A stretch of DNA of 64,000 nucleotides from assembly GCA_022799035.1 (NCBI GenBank), contig JAAWNQ010000006.1, forward strand, positions 27,344-91,343, read 5' to 3'. Positions 44,725 through 52,421 of the stretch are shown in pieces. The DNA is from Oscillospiraceae bacterium (GTDB lineage Bacteria; Bacillota; Clostridia; Oscillospirales; Oscillospiraceae). The notes under the pieces are model-generated. The model was not told where the DNA came from, searched no databases, and saw only the letters and a program-made list of their open reading frames with translations. How positions within the stretch are numbered: position 1 is the stretch's first letter; every line of letters starts with the position of its first letter. The translations under genes were made by a program, and so were the position numbers.

Positions 44725-45967
44725 ATGACCACACCCACCGCAAAGCCCGCTGTCCCTGACGCCGATTACTCCCTGGAACCCGTCCCAAAAACAGCCAGGA
44801 AAAAATTCTGGCCCATGTTTTTTATTATGCTTGGCTTCACCTTCTTCTCCGCCAGTATGTCGGTAGGCGCCAGCCTGGGCAATGGTCTGGATCTCTCCGG
44901 CTTTGTCCTGGCCGTCCTCATCGGCAGCCTGATCCTCAGCGGCTATACCGGAGGGCTCGGCTACATCGGAAGCGCCACAGGCATGTCCCTGGATCTGCTG
45001 GCCCAGCGATCCTTTGGAAAGGTGGGCTCCTACCTGCCCTCCTTCCTCATCAGTCTGACCCAGATCGGCTGGTTCGGCGTGGGCATTGCCATGTTTGCCT
45101 TTCCCGCCTCGGAGGTGCTCCATGTGAACCCCTGGGTGCTCATCGTGCTGGCGGGGGTGTGCATGACCTCCTCGGCCTACTTTGGGATCAAGGGCCTGGA
45201 GATCGTCAGCTATATCTCCGTTCCTCTCATTGCCATTCTGGGCATTTACTCCATGACCACCGCCACAGCGGCGGGGGGGCGGACTGGTGGCCATTTTTGC
45301 CAAGAGCGCGGGAAGCATGACCCTCTTTGGCGGGGTGGGGCTGGTGATGGGCTCCTTCGTCAGCGGCGGTACCGCCACCCCCAACTTCACCCGGTTTGCC
45401 AACAACAACAAAAATGCCGTGATCACCACCGTCATCGCTTTCTTTCTGGGCAACGCCCTCATGTTTGCCTTCGGCGCGGTGGGCGGAGCCTTCACCGGCA
45501 AAGACGACATTTTCTACGTCATGATCGCCCAGGGGCTCACCCTCCCCGCCCTCATTGTGTTGGGCGCCAATATCTGGACCACCGCCGACAACGGGCTCTA
45601 TACCTGCGGACTGGGTCTGTCCAACATCACCAAGATGCCCAAGCGGCCCATGGTTCTGGTATCCGGCGCGGTGGGTACAGTATGCTCGGTGTGGCTGTAC
45701 AACAACTTTATCTCCTACCTGAATATCCTTAACGGCACCCTGCCTCCTCTGGGAGCCCTCATTATCCTGGACTACTTCCTCCACAAGGACAATTACAAGG
45801 CCGGCTCCACCGTCACCCGGAACATAAACTGGGGCTCCATCCTGGGTGTGGCCGCGGGAGCGTTGGTGGGCAATCTGGTACACTGGGGCATCACCTCGGT
45901 AAACGCCATGGTCACCGCCTGCGTGGTATATCTGATCTTCAACGCCCTGGACAAGAAAAAAGTTTAA
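44725..45967 (+). pseudogene. codB: Cytosine permease, frameshifted at a G7 run
   Basis: NCS1-family cytosine permease. The N-terminal half reads in one frame (SLEPVPKTARKKFWPMFFIM to SVPLIAILGIYSMTTATAAGG, about 185 residues) and the rest in the next frame (VAIFAKSAGSMTLFGG through LDKKKV). The switch is at G7, 45273-45279; six G would give one intact protein of about 413 aa ending 45967. Both halves are otherwise well conserved and lack stops, so the change is recent, a phase-variable slip or a sequencing error. ATG 44725 with AAAGGAGAG. Cotranscribed with codA. Confidence 0.88.
45273..45279 (+). other. G7 homopolymer at the codB frameshift
   Basis: Run of seven G in GCGGCGGGGGGGCGG. One G too many for an uninterrupted codB frame. 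Confidence 0.85.
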
Positions 45968-45980
45968 GGGGGATCCTAAA

Positions 45981-47216
45981 ATGCTGTTTCAAAACGCGCT
46001 GATCGAAAACGCCGCTGCCGCCACCTGTATCCGGGTGGAGAATGGCAGATTTACCGCCATCGGTCCCGAGCTGACCCCCCATCCGGGGGAGGAGGTGGTG
46101 GATCTCCAGAACAAGCTGGTGCTTCCTCCCTTCATTGAGTCCCACGTCCATCTGGATACCTGTCTCACCGCCGGGGATCCGGTATGGAACATGTCCGGGA
46201 CCCTCTTTGAGGGCATCGAGTGCTGGTCCAAACGGAAGGAAAAGCTAAGCAAGCAGGACATCAAGGACCGGGTGAACCGGGCGGTGCGGATGTATGCCGC
46301 CCACGGCGTCCAGCATATCCGCACCCATGTGGACGTGACCGACCCCTCCCTGGTTGCTATGGAGACCTTGGTGGAGCTGCGGGAGGAGCTGCGGGACTTG
46401 GTGGATATCCAGGTGGTGGCCTTTCCCCAGGAGGGGATCCTGAGCTACCCCAACGGCAAGCAGCTCATGACTGACGCGGTAAAGATGGGGGCCGACGTGG
46501 TGGGCGCCATCCCTCATTTTGAGTTCACCCGGGAGTACAGCGTGGAATCTCTGAATTTTGCCCTCTGGCTGGCCGCCGAAAACGATAAACTGGTGGATGT
46601 CCACTGTGATGAGATCGACGACGAGGCCAGCCGGGGACTGGAGACGGTGGCAACCCGGGCCCTGGAGCTGGGTCTCTACGACAAGGTCACCGCCAGCCAC
46701 ACCACCGCCATGCACTCCTACAACAACGCCTATGTGGTGCGGCTCATGCGGCTTCTCAAGATGAGCAAAATTAACTTTGTCTCCAACCCCCTGGTAAACA
46801 CCCACCTCCAGGGCCGGATGGATACCTATCCCAAGCGGCGGGGAGTCACCCGGGTGAAGGAGCTCACCGCCGAGGGGATCAATGTATCCTTCGGCCACGA
46901 CGACATCTTTGACCCCTGGTATCCCATGGGGACGGGGAACCTGCGGGACGTGGTGCTCATGGGGCTGCACGTGTGCCAGATGATGGGGTATCAGGAGATC
47001 ATGGATTCCTATAAGTTTATTACTACCAACGCCGCCAAAACGCTCTATCTGGGGGAGAAGTACGGCATCGAGGTTGGCCGGCCGGCCAGCTTTGTGGTGA
47101 TGGACGCGGAAAACTGGTACAACGCCCTCAATACCAACGCGGTGGCGCTGGCTTCCTATAAAAACGGGAAGAAGATCGCCGAGGGAACGCCGGGGTGCAG
47201 GAAGGTGCTGTTTTAA
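45981..47216 (+). CDS. codA: Cytosine deaminase (amidohydrolase family)
   Basis: Cytosine to uracil deaminase for pyrimidine salvage, 411 aa. Metal and active-site motifs in order: ESHVHLDTC (HxH, near residue 57), FPQEGI, VDVHCDEIDDE, TASHTTAMHSYNN, and SFGHDDIFDPW (the catalytic Asp region). Matches bacterial CodA in length and order. ATG 45981 follows AAGGGGG, 13 bases after codB. Isocytosine or creatinine deaminase variants are possible, but the codB partner favours cytosine. Confidence 0.93.
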   Translation: MLFQNALIENAAAATCIRVENGRFTAIGPELTPHPGEEVVDLQNKLVLPPFIESHVHLDTCLTAGDPVWNMSGTLFEGIECWSKRKEKLSKQDIKDRVNRAVRMYAAHGVQHIRTHVDVTDPSLVAMETLVELREELRDLVDIQVVAFPQEGILSYPNGKQLMTDAVKMGADVVGAIPHFEFTREYSVESLNFALWLAAENDKLVDVHCDEIDDEASRGLETVATRALELGLYDKVTASHTTAMHSYNNAYVVRLMRLLKMSKINFVSNPLVNTHLQGRMDTYPKRRGVTRVKELTAEGINVSFGHDDIFDPWYPMGTGNLRDVVLMGLHVCQMMGYQEIMDSYKFITTNAAKTLYLGEKYGIEVGRPASFVVMDAENWYNALNTNAVALASYKNGKKIAEGTPGCRKVLF

Positions 47217-47227
47217 GAGAAAAAAGA

Positions 47228-47257
47228 AACGCCCTGACGGATAAGCGTCAGGGCGTT
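47228..47257. terminator. Bidirectional terminator between codA and XRE module 2
   Basis: 12-bp stem AACGCCCTGACG with loop GATAAG; overlaps the XRE stop codon. T-rich on the plus side. Confidence 0.85.
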
Positions 47258-47498
47258 ATTTTATCTCCTGTTCTAAGTTGTCAAATTCAGGGGTGGAGAA
47301 AAATTCTCCCAATGTGATCTCAAGGCCGTCACAGAGTTTTTTAATGGTGACTGTGCCGGGATTTTTACTTTCTCCGTTGAGAATGCTTTTGATCGTTGAT
47401 TGCGGAACGGCGGCTATGTTGCTTAAGCCGTTCGGTGTAATATTCCGCTCTTCGCACAGCTGAACAATGCGGGCCGCAATGGCGCCACGAGTATCCAT
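47256..47498 (-). CDS. XRE-family regulator (module 2)
   Basis: 80-aa Cro/C1-type protein, a single HTH domain: IVQLCEERNITPNGLSNIAA, recognition helix VPQSTIKSILNGES, then KKLCDGLEITLGEFFSTPEF. The C-terminal 25 residues are nearly identical to the module 3 regulator (51768-52010), while the recognition helix differs. Divergent from a small acidic protein gene; three palindromes lie between them. ATG 47498 with GGAGGAGGG. Most likely an autorepressor. Confidence 0.88.
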   Translation of the reverse strand: MDTRGAIAARIVQLCEERNITPNGLSNIAAVPQSTIKSILNGESKNPGTVTIKKLCDGLEITLGEFFSTPEFDNLEQEIK

Positions 47499-47514
47499 GA
47501 GCGACCCTCCTCCG

Positions 47515-47607
47515 AGCGATATATCACTATCTTAGAGGATTTACCTTTTCTGTGTTAGTGATATTTCACTAACTTGAAAAAATATGATAGAATAGTGATA
47601 TATCACT
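47515..47607. promoter_or_regulatory. Three operators of module 2
   Basis: 14-bp palindrome AGTGATATATCACT (47594-47607, perfect), with AGTGATATTTCACT (47557-47570, inside an 18-bp inverted repeat) and AGCGATATATCACT (47515-47528), each with one change. Centres are 37 and 42 bp apart, enough for graded occupancy like a phage operator array. Confidence 0.8.
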
Positions 47608-47623
47608 TGGAGGGGGTCAAAAC

Positions 47624-47887
47624 ATGGATAAACACATAGAAGAACTTTTTGAGGCCGCCCAGCCCTTTGACGAGGGGGAGCTGTTCCTTACCCCGGAATG
47701 CGACAAATGCTTCCGTATCAACATAGCCGATGAGGAGAGGATCAAAAATATCTTTGGCCCTAAGGCAGAAAAATTGCTGATGGAATTTCTGGATTCTTAC
47801 TATGAGATAGAACGGCTGGAGTGTCTGCACTACTTTTATCAAGGCTATCTGGCGGCGAAGGCGGAGTTGGAAGCAAAAAAGGCCTGA
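47624..47887 (+). CDS. Small acidic protein of module 2 (unknown function)
   Basis: 87 aa, predicted all-helical, acidic N terminus (MDKHIEELFEAAQPFDEGEL), aromatic-rich centre (EFLDSYYEIERLECLHYFYQGYLAAK). No family recognised with confidence. Close paralogue of the 52123-52389 protein: the MDKH.EELFE start and SYYEIER..CLHYFYQGYLAAK block are shared. ATG 47624 with GGAGGGGG upstream. Its partner regulator is divergent. Could be an antirepressor, an inhibitor or the cargo of a selfish module; nothing in the sequence decides. Confidence 0.75.
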   Translation: MDKHIEELFEAAQPFDEGELFLTPECDKCFRINIADEERIKNIFGPKAEKLLMEFLDSYYEIERLECLHYFYQGYLAAKAELEAKKA

Positions 47888-47937
47888 GGTGAAGGGGCTA
47901 TTCTTTGCCGCCTTCAAAGAGGACTCCCCTGCCAATC

Positions 47938-47971
47938 AAAAAGGACCGCCCCAGATCGGGGCGGTCCTTTT
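47938..47971. terminator. Bidirectional terminator between module 2 and pfor
   Basis: 12-bp stem AAGGACCGCCCC, loop AGATC, flanked by A and T runs on both sides. Confidence 0.9.
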
Positions 47972-47984
47972 CCTTGCTTATTTC

Positions 47985-50900
47985 TTACTTGTAGAGCTCC
48001 ACCAGCTTGAGCAGGTGCTCGTACCGGGCCTTAGCGCTCTCCTCATTCTTGGCGAACAGCTCCTTCGCCCGCTCGGGGAAGGAACGGGTCAGAGCGGAGT
48101 AGCGGGCCTCGTTCATCAGGAACTCCTGATAGCCTTCCTTGGGCTCCTTGGAGTCCAGAGTGAAGGGGCTCTTGCCGTCCTTCTTCAGGTCGGGGTTGAA
48201 CCGGAACAGGTTCCAGTAGCCGCACTCCACAGCCTTCTTCATCTCCTCCTGGCAGTGGAGCATGCCGCCCTTGATGGAGTGCATCTCGCAGGGGGAGTAG
48301 CCGATGATGAGGGAGGGTCCCTTGTAGGCCTCGGCCTCCCGGATGGCGGTGAGGGTCTGGGTGGGGTTGGCGCCCATAGCCACCTGGGCCACGTAGACAT
48401 AGCCATAGCTCATGGCGATCTCAGCCAGGGACTTCTTGGGAGTGGCCTTGCCGGCGGCGGCGAACTGGGCCACCGCGCCGAAGTTGGTGGACTTGCTGGC
48501 CTGTCCGCCGGTGTTGGAATAGACCTCGGTATCGAAGACGAAGACGTTCACGTCCTGGGCGGAGGCCAGCACGTGGTCCAGACCGCCGAAGCCGATATCG
48601 TAGGCCCAGCCGTCGCCGCCGAAGATCCAAATGGTCTTCTTGGCCAGGAACTCCTTGCTCTCCAGGATCTCCTTGGCGGCGTCACAGCCGCACTTCTCCA
48701 GAGCGGCGATCAGGGCCTTGGAGGGCTCGGCGTTGGCCGCGCCGTCGTCCTTGGTGTCCATCCAGGCCTGGATGGCGGCCTTCACGTCGGCGGGAGCGCC
48801 CTCGCTGAGGGCCTCCAGTTTCTCGGTCAGGCGGTCCCGGATGGCCTTCTGACCGTAGTAGATGCCCAAGCCGTGCTCGGCGTTGTCCTCAAAGAGGGAG
48901 TTGGCCCAGGCGGGACCCTTGCCCTCCTTGTTCACGGTGTAGGGGCTGGTGGCCGCGGGGCCGCCCCAGATGGAGGAACAGCCGGTGGCGTTGGAGACAT
49001 ACATCCGGTCGCCGCAGACCTGGGTCACCAAGCGGGCGTAGCTGGTCTCGGCACAGCCGGCGCAGGAGCCGGAGAACTCCAGCAGGGGCTGGTTGAACTG
49101 GCTGTCCTTCACGCTGGCCACGCCGGCCATGTCGGCCTTGTGAGAGACCTCGCTGACGCAGTAGTCGAACACCGGCTGCTGGTCCAGCTGGCTTTCCTGG
49201 GAGACCATGGAGATGGCATTGGTGGGGCAGATGCCCACGCACACGCCGCAGCCCATGCAGTCCAGGGGGCTGACGGCCATGGTGTACTTGTAGACGCCCT
49301 TGCCTTTGCCGGCCTTTACGTCCACGATCTTGGCCTGGGCGGGAGCCTTGGCGGCCTCGGCCTCGGTCATGGCGAAGGGACGGATGGTGGCGTGGGGGCA
49401 GACGTAGGCGCACTGGTTGCACTGGATACACTTATCCTGGTCCCAGGTGGGAACAGTGACGGCCACGCCCCGCTTCTCGTAAGCGGAAGCGCCCTGCTGG
49501 AAGGTGCCGTCGGCGTAGGGCAGGAAGGCGGAGACCGGCAGGGAGTCGCCGTCCATCCGGGCGATGGGCTCCATCACGTTCTCCACCATCTCGATGACGG
49601 CGGGACGGCCCTTGTGGGCGGAGGCCTTGGGGGCGTCCTGGGCGGTGGCCCAATCGGCGGGAACATTGAACTTCTTGAAGGCGGTGGCGCCCAGGTCGAT
49701 GGCCTTCCAGTTCAGCTCCACAACGTCCTTGCCCTTCTTCATGTAGGAGTGCTCGGCGGCGTCCTTCATGTACTTGATGGCCTCGTCCTGGGGCATGACG
49801 TTTGCCAGAGCGAAGAAGGCGGACTGAAGGATGGTGTTGGTCCGCTTGCCCATGCCGATCTCGATGGCCAGGTCGATGGCGTTGATGGTGTAGACGTTGA
49901 TGTTGTGCTCGGCAATGTAGCGCTTGGCCACGGCGGGCATGTGCTTGTCCAGCTCCTCGTCAGACCACTGGCAGTTGATGAGGAAGGTGCCGCCGTCCTT
50001 CACATCCCGGACCATGGGGAAGGCCTTGATGATGTAGGAGGGCACATGGCAGGCCACGAAGTCGGCCTTATTGATATAGTAGGGGCTGTGGATGGGCTTG
50101 TCGCCGAAGCGCAGGTGGCTGATGGTCACGCCGCCGGTCTTCTTGGAGTCGTACTGGAAGTAGGACTGGATATACTTGTCGGTGTGGTCGCCGATGATCT
50201 TGGTGGAGTTCTTGTTGGCGCCCACGGTGCCGTCGCCGCCCAGGCCCCAGAACTTGCACTCCACGGTGCCGGCCACAGCGGTGTTGGGGGCGGGCTTCTC
50301 CTCCAGGGAGAGGCCGGTGACGTCGTCCACAATGCCGATGGTGAACTCCTTCTTGGGAGTGGCCTTGCCCAGCTCCTCAAACACGGCGAAGACGCTGGCG
50401 GGGGGAGTGTCCTTGGAGCCCAGGCCATACCGGCCGCCCACCACGGTCTTGTCAGTGATGCCCGCCTCGAACAGGGCGTTGACCACGTCCTGATAGAGAG
50501 GCTCGCCCAGAGAGCCGGGCTCCTTGGTCCGGTCCAGCACGGCGATCTTCTTGGCACTCTGGGGGATGGCGGCGATGAGCTTGTCGGCCCGGAAGGGGCG
50601 GTACAGGCGGACCTTCACCAGGCCGACCTTCTCCCCGTGGGCGTTCATGTAGTCGATGACTTCCTCGGCCACATCGCAGATGGAGCCCATGGCGATGATG
50701 ACCCGGTCGGCGTCAGGGGCGCCGTGGTAGTTGAACAGCTGGTAGTCGGTGCCCAGCTTGGCGTTGATCTTGCCCATGTACTCCTCCACGATGGCGGGCA
50801 GCTCATCGTAGAACTTGTTGCAGGCCTCACGGTGCTGGAAGAACACGTCGCCGTTCTCGTGGGAGCCGCGCATCACGGGGCGCTCGGGGTTCAGAGCCCG

Positions 50901-51515
50901 GTCCCGGAATGCCTTCACCGCGTCCATGTCCACCATCTCGGCCAGATCCTCGTAGTCCCAGATCTGGATCTTCTGGATCTCGTGGGAGGTGCGGAAGCCG
51001 TCAAAGAAGTTGACGAAGGGCACCCGGCCCTTGATGGCGGCCAAGTGGGCCACGGGAGCCAGGTCCATGACCTCCTGCACGCTGCCCTCGGCCAGCATGG
51101 CGAAACCGGTCTGGCGGCAGGCCATCACGTCGGAGTGATCGCCGAAGATGTTCAGGCTCTGGGCCGCCACAGTACGGGCGGAGACGTGGAACACGCCGGG
51201 GAGCAGCTCGCCGGCGATCTTGTACATGTTGGGGATCATCAGCAGCAGACCCTGGGACGCGGTGTAGGTGGTGGTCAGGGCGCCGGCGGCCAGGGAGCCG
51301 TGGACGGTGCCGGCGGCGCCGGCCTCAGACTGCATCTCAATGACCCGCACGGGGTTGCCGAAAATATTCTTCCGGCCCGCGGCGGCCCACTGGTCCACAT
51401 AGTCGGCCATGGGGCTGGACGGCGTGATGGGGTAGATCCCCGCCACCTCGGTAAACGCATAGGAGACATGCGCCGCCGCGGTGTTGCCGTCCATGGATTT
51501 GAACTGTCTTGCCAT
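47985..51515 (-). CDS. nifJ: Pyruvate:ferredoxin (flavodoxin) oxidoreductase
   Basis: Single-chain PFOR of 1176 aa, the anaerobic route from pyruvate to acetyl-CoA, CO2 and reduced ferredoxin. Domain I begins MDGNTAAAHVSYAFTEVAGIYPITPSSP; the CoA/GAP domain follows; a ferredoxin domain near residues 690-760 has CIQCNQCAYVCPHA and CMGCGVCVGICPTNA; the TPP domain has GSCAGCAETSYARL near residue 820 and FGGDGWAYDIGFGGLDHVLA with NTGGQASKST. Length is normal and the frame uninterrupted. ATG 51515 with GGAGGAAT upstream. Monocistronic, and flanked on both sides by paralogous XRE cassettes. Confidence 0.98.
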   Translation of the reverse strand: MARQFKSMDGNTAAAHVSYAFTEVAGIYPITPSSPMADYVDQWAAAGRKNIFGNPVRVIEMQSEAGAAGTVHGSLAAGALTTTYTASQGLLLMIPNMYKIAGELLPGVFHVSARTVAAQSLNIFGDHSDVMACRQTGFAMLAEGSVQEVMDLAPVAHLAAIKGRVPFVNFFDGFRTSHEIQKIQIWDYEDLAEMVDMDAVKAFRDRALNPERPVMRGSHENGDVFFQHREACNKFYDELPAIVEEYMGKINAKLGTDYQLFNYHGAPDADRVIIAMGSICDVAEEVIDYMNAHGEKVGLVKVRLYRPFRADKLIAAIPQSAKKIAVLDRTKEPGSLGEPLYQDVVNALFEAGITDKTVVGGRYGLGSKDTPPASVFAVFEELGKATPKKEFTIGIVDDVTGLSLEEKPAPNTAVAGTVECKFWGLGGDGTVGANKNSTKIIGDHTDKYIQSYFQYDSKKTGGVTISHLRFGDKPIHSPYYINKADFVACHVPSYIIKAFPMVRDVKDGGTFLINCQWSDEELDKHMPAVAKRYIAEHNINVYTINAIDLAIEIGMGKRTNTILQSAFFALANVMPQDEAIKYMKDAAEHSYMKKGKDVVELNWKAIDLGATAFKKFNVPADWATAQDAPKASAHKGRPAVIEMVENVMEPIARMDGDSLPVSAFLPYADGTFQQGASAYEKRGVAVTVPTWDQDKCIQCNQCAYVCPHATIRPFAMTEAEAAKAPAQAKIVDVKAGKGKGVYKYTMAVSPLDCMGCGVCVGICPTNAISMVSQESQLDQQPVFDYCVSEVSHKADMAGVASVKDSQFNQPLLEFSGSCAGCAETSYARLVTQVCGDRMYVSNATGCSSIWGGPAATSPYTVNKEGKGPAWANSLFEDNAEHGLGIYYGQKAIRDRLTEKLEALSEGAPADVKAAIQAWMDTKDDGAANAEPSKALIAALEKCGCDAAKEILESKEFLAKKTIWIFGGDGWAYDIGFGGLDHVLASAQDVNVFVFDTEVYSNTGGQASKSTNFGAVAQFAAAGKATPKKSLAEIAMSYGYVYVAQVAMGANPTQTLTAIREAEAYKGPSLIIGYSPCEMHSIKGGMLHCQEEMKKAVECGYWNLFRFNPDLKKDGKSPFTLDSKEPKEGYQEFLMNEARYSALTRSFPERAKELFAKNEESAKARYEHLLKLVELYK

Positions 51516-51581
51516 GGAAACGATTCCTCCTTCAAAAATTGTTCTGTAGAACGCATTGACAGAATTCGTTACAGCGTTTTC

Positions 51582-51610
51582 ATTTTAACACCTGTACTGT
51601 AATTTGTAAA
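51582..51610 (-). promoter_or_regulatory. Promoter of the PFOR gene
   Basis: Minus strand TTTACA (51610-51605), 17 bases, TAAAAT (51587-51582). Confidence 0.65.
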
Positions 51611-51738
51611 CCGTTTGGGGAAAGTTTTGGCCCGGATTTTTGTGTAAAATGCGTCAATTTTTCGGAAGGAAAGAACAGGTGGACTGCCATAGGGACAAAA
51701 TGGATCATTTTAAGGACAAAAAGGAGGAGAAAATCAAA

Positions 51739-51767
51739 ACGTCCGGCGGCTTCCTGCCGTCGGGCGT
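51739..51767 (-). terminator. Terminator after XRE gene of module 3
   Basis: 12-bp stem (with two G-U pairs) ACGCCCGACGGC / GCCGCCGGACGT, loop AGGAA, then TTTTGATTTT on the minus strand. Confidence 0.75.
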
Positions 51768-52010
51768 TCATTTGATCTCCTGCTCCAGACTGTCAAACTC
51801 GGGGGTGGAGAAAAATTCTCCCAGAGTGATCCCCAGCCCGTCGCACAGCTTTTTCACCGTCGCCACCGTGGTACTGTTGTTTCTCCCGCTGGTAACATTA
51901 TTGATGGTAGATTGAGACACTCCGCTAAGGGTAGCCAATTTGTTAATGGAAAGCTCCCGCTCCCGGCACAGCTCTATGATTCGATTTGCTACCGCTATGC
52001 CAGCGTTCAT
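51768..52010 (-). CDS. XRE-family regulator (module 3)
   Basis: 80-aa HTH protein, same length and fold as module 2: IIELCRERELSINKLATLSG, recognition helix VSQSTINNVTSGRN, then KKLCDGLGITLGEFFSTPEF. ATG 52010 is preceded by GAGGTGAGGG; the longer open frame to 52241 crosses its own operator and the divergent gene and is rejected. Likely autorepressor on the 18-bp-arm palindrome at 52060-52098. Confidence 0.88.
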   Translation of the reverse strand: MNAGIAVANRIIELCRERELSINKLATLSGVSQSTINNVTSGRNNSTTVATVKKLCDGLGITLGEFFSTPEFDSLEQEIK

Positions 52011-52051
52011 GTCCCTCACCTCAATTCTACATTGAGGATACAAAAAAGTTC

Positions 52052-52098
52052 TTGATAAGGTTACCCCTTTTGAGTTAAAATAACTCAAAAGGGGTAAC
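52052..52098. promoter_or_regulatory. Operator and promoter of module 3
   Basis: Perfect inverted repeat: GTTACCCCTTTTGAGTTA (52060-52077), AAA, complementary arm (52081-52098). Plus-strand promoter TTGATA (52052-52057), 18 bases, TAAAAT (52076-52081) is embedded in it. No resemblance to the module 2 operator. Confidence 0.8.
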
Positions 52099-52122
52099 AA
52101 AATATAAGAAAGGAGAAAAACC

Positions 52123-52389
52123 ATGGATAAGCATATGGAAGAATTATTTGAAGACGCCCAACTCTTTATCGACAGTGAATTGAGCCGAACAAAGGAATAT
52201 AACCGCTGTTTTTCCGCTAATCTGGCTCTGGAAGAAGCCATGAAAACCCAATTTGGCCCGGAAGCCCACGAGCTGCTTATTGAGTTCTTGAATTCCTATT
52301 ACGAGATCGAGCGGTTTAACTGCCTCCATTACTTTTATCAGGGCTACCTGGCGGCAAAACAGGAGCTGGAAGAACAAAAAAAGTCCTGA
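52123..52389 (+). CDS. Small acidic protein of module 3 (unknown function)
   Basis: 88 aa, helical, paralogue of the 47624-47887 protein (MDKHMEELFEDAQ start; FGPEAHELLIEFLNSYYEIER; CLHYFYQGYLAAK.ELE). The middle 20 residues diverge most. ATG 52123 with AAAGGAG upstream. Divergent from the module 3 regulator. No TM segment, signal peptide or catalytic motif visible. Confidence 0.75.
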   Translation: MDKHMEELFEDAQLFIDSELSRTKEYNRCFSANLALEEAMKTQFGPEAHELLIEFLNSYYEIERFNCLHYFYQGYLAAKQELEEQKKS

Positions 52390-52408
52390 CGCTTTTGCGT
52401 CAGGACTT
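52381..52408. terminator. Terminator after module 3 small protein
   Basis: 12-bp stem AAGTCCTGACGC, TTTT loop, then TTTTT; overlaps the stop codon. Confidence 0.85.
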
Positions 52409-52421
52409 TTTCGTTTCCAAA

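Noticed and set aside
47889..51602. A 1237-codon open frame antisense to the PFOR gene, and similar long antisense frames opposite oppA, the ABC genes and rel
   Set aside because: They are by-products of high third-position GC in the real genes: Gly/Val/His/Leu-rich, no domains, no ribosome sites. The sense genes have full family motifs.
51768..52241. A 157-aa version of the module 3 regulator with a membrane-like N terminus
   Set aside because: The extension is a readthrough of the operator and the antisense of the divergent gene; ATG 52010 with a good ribosome site gives the same 80-aa length as its paralogue.
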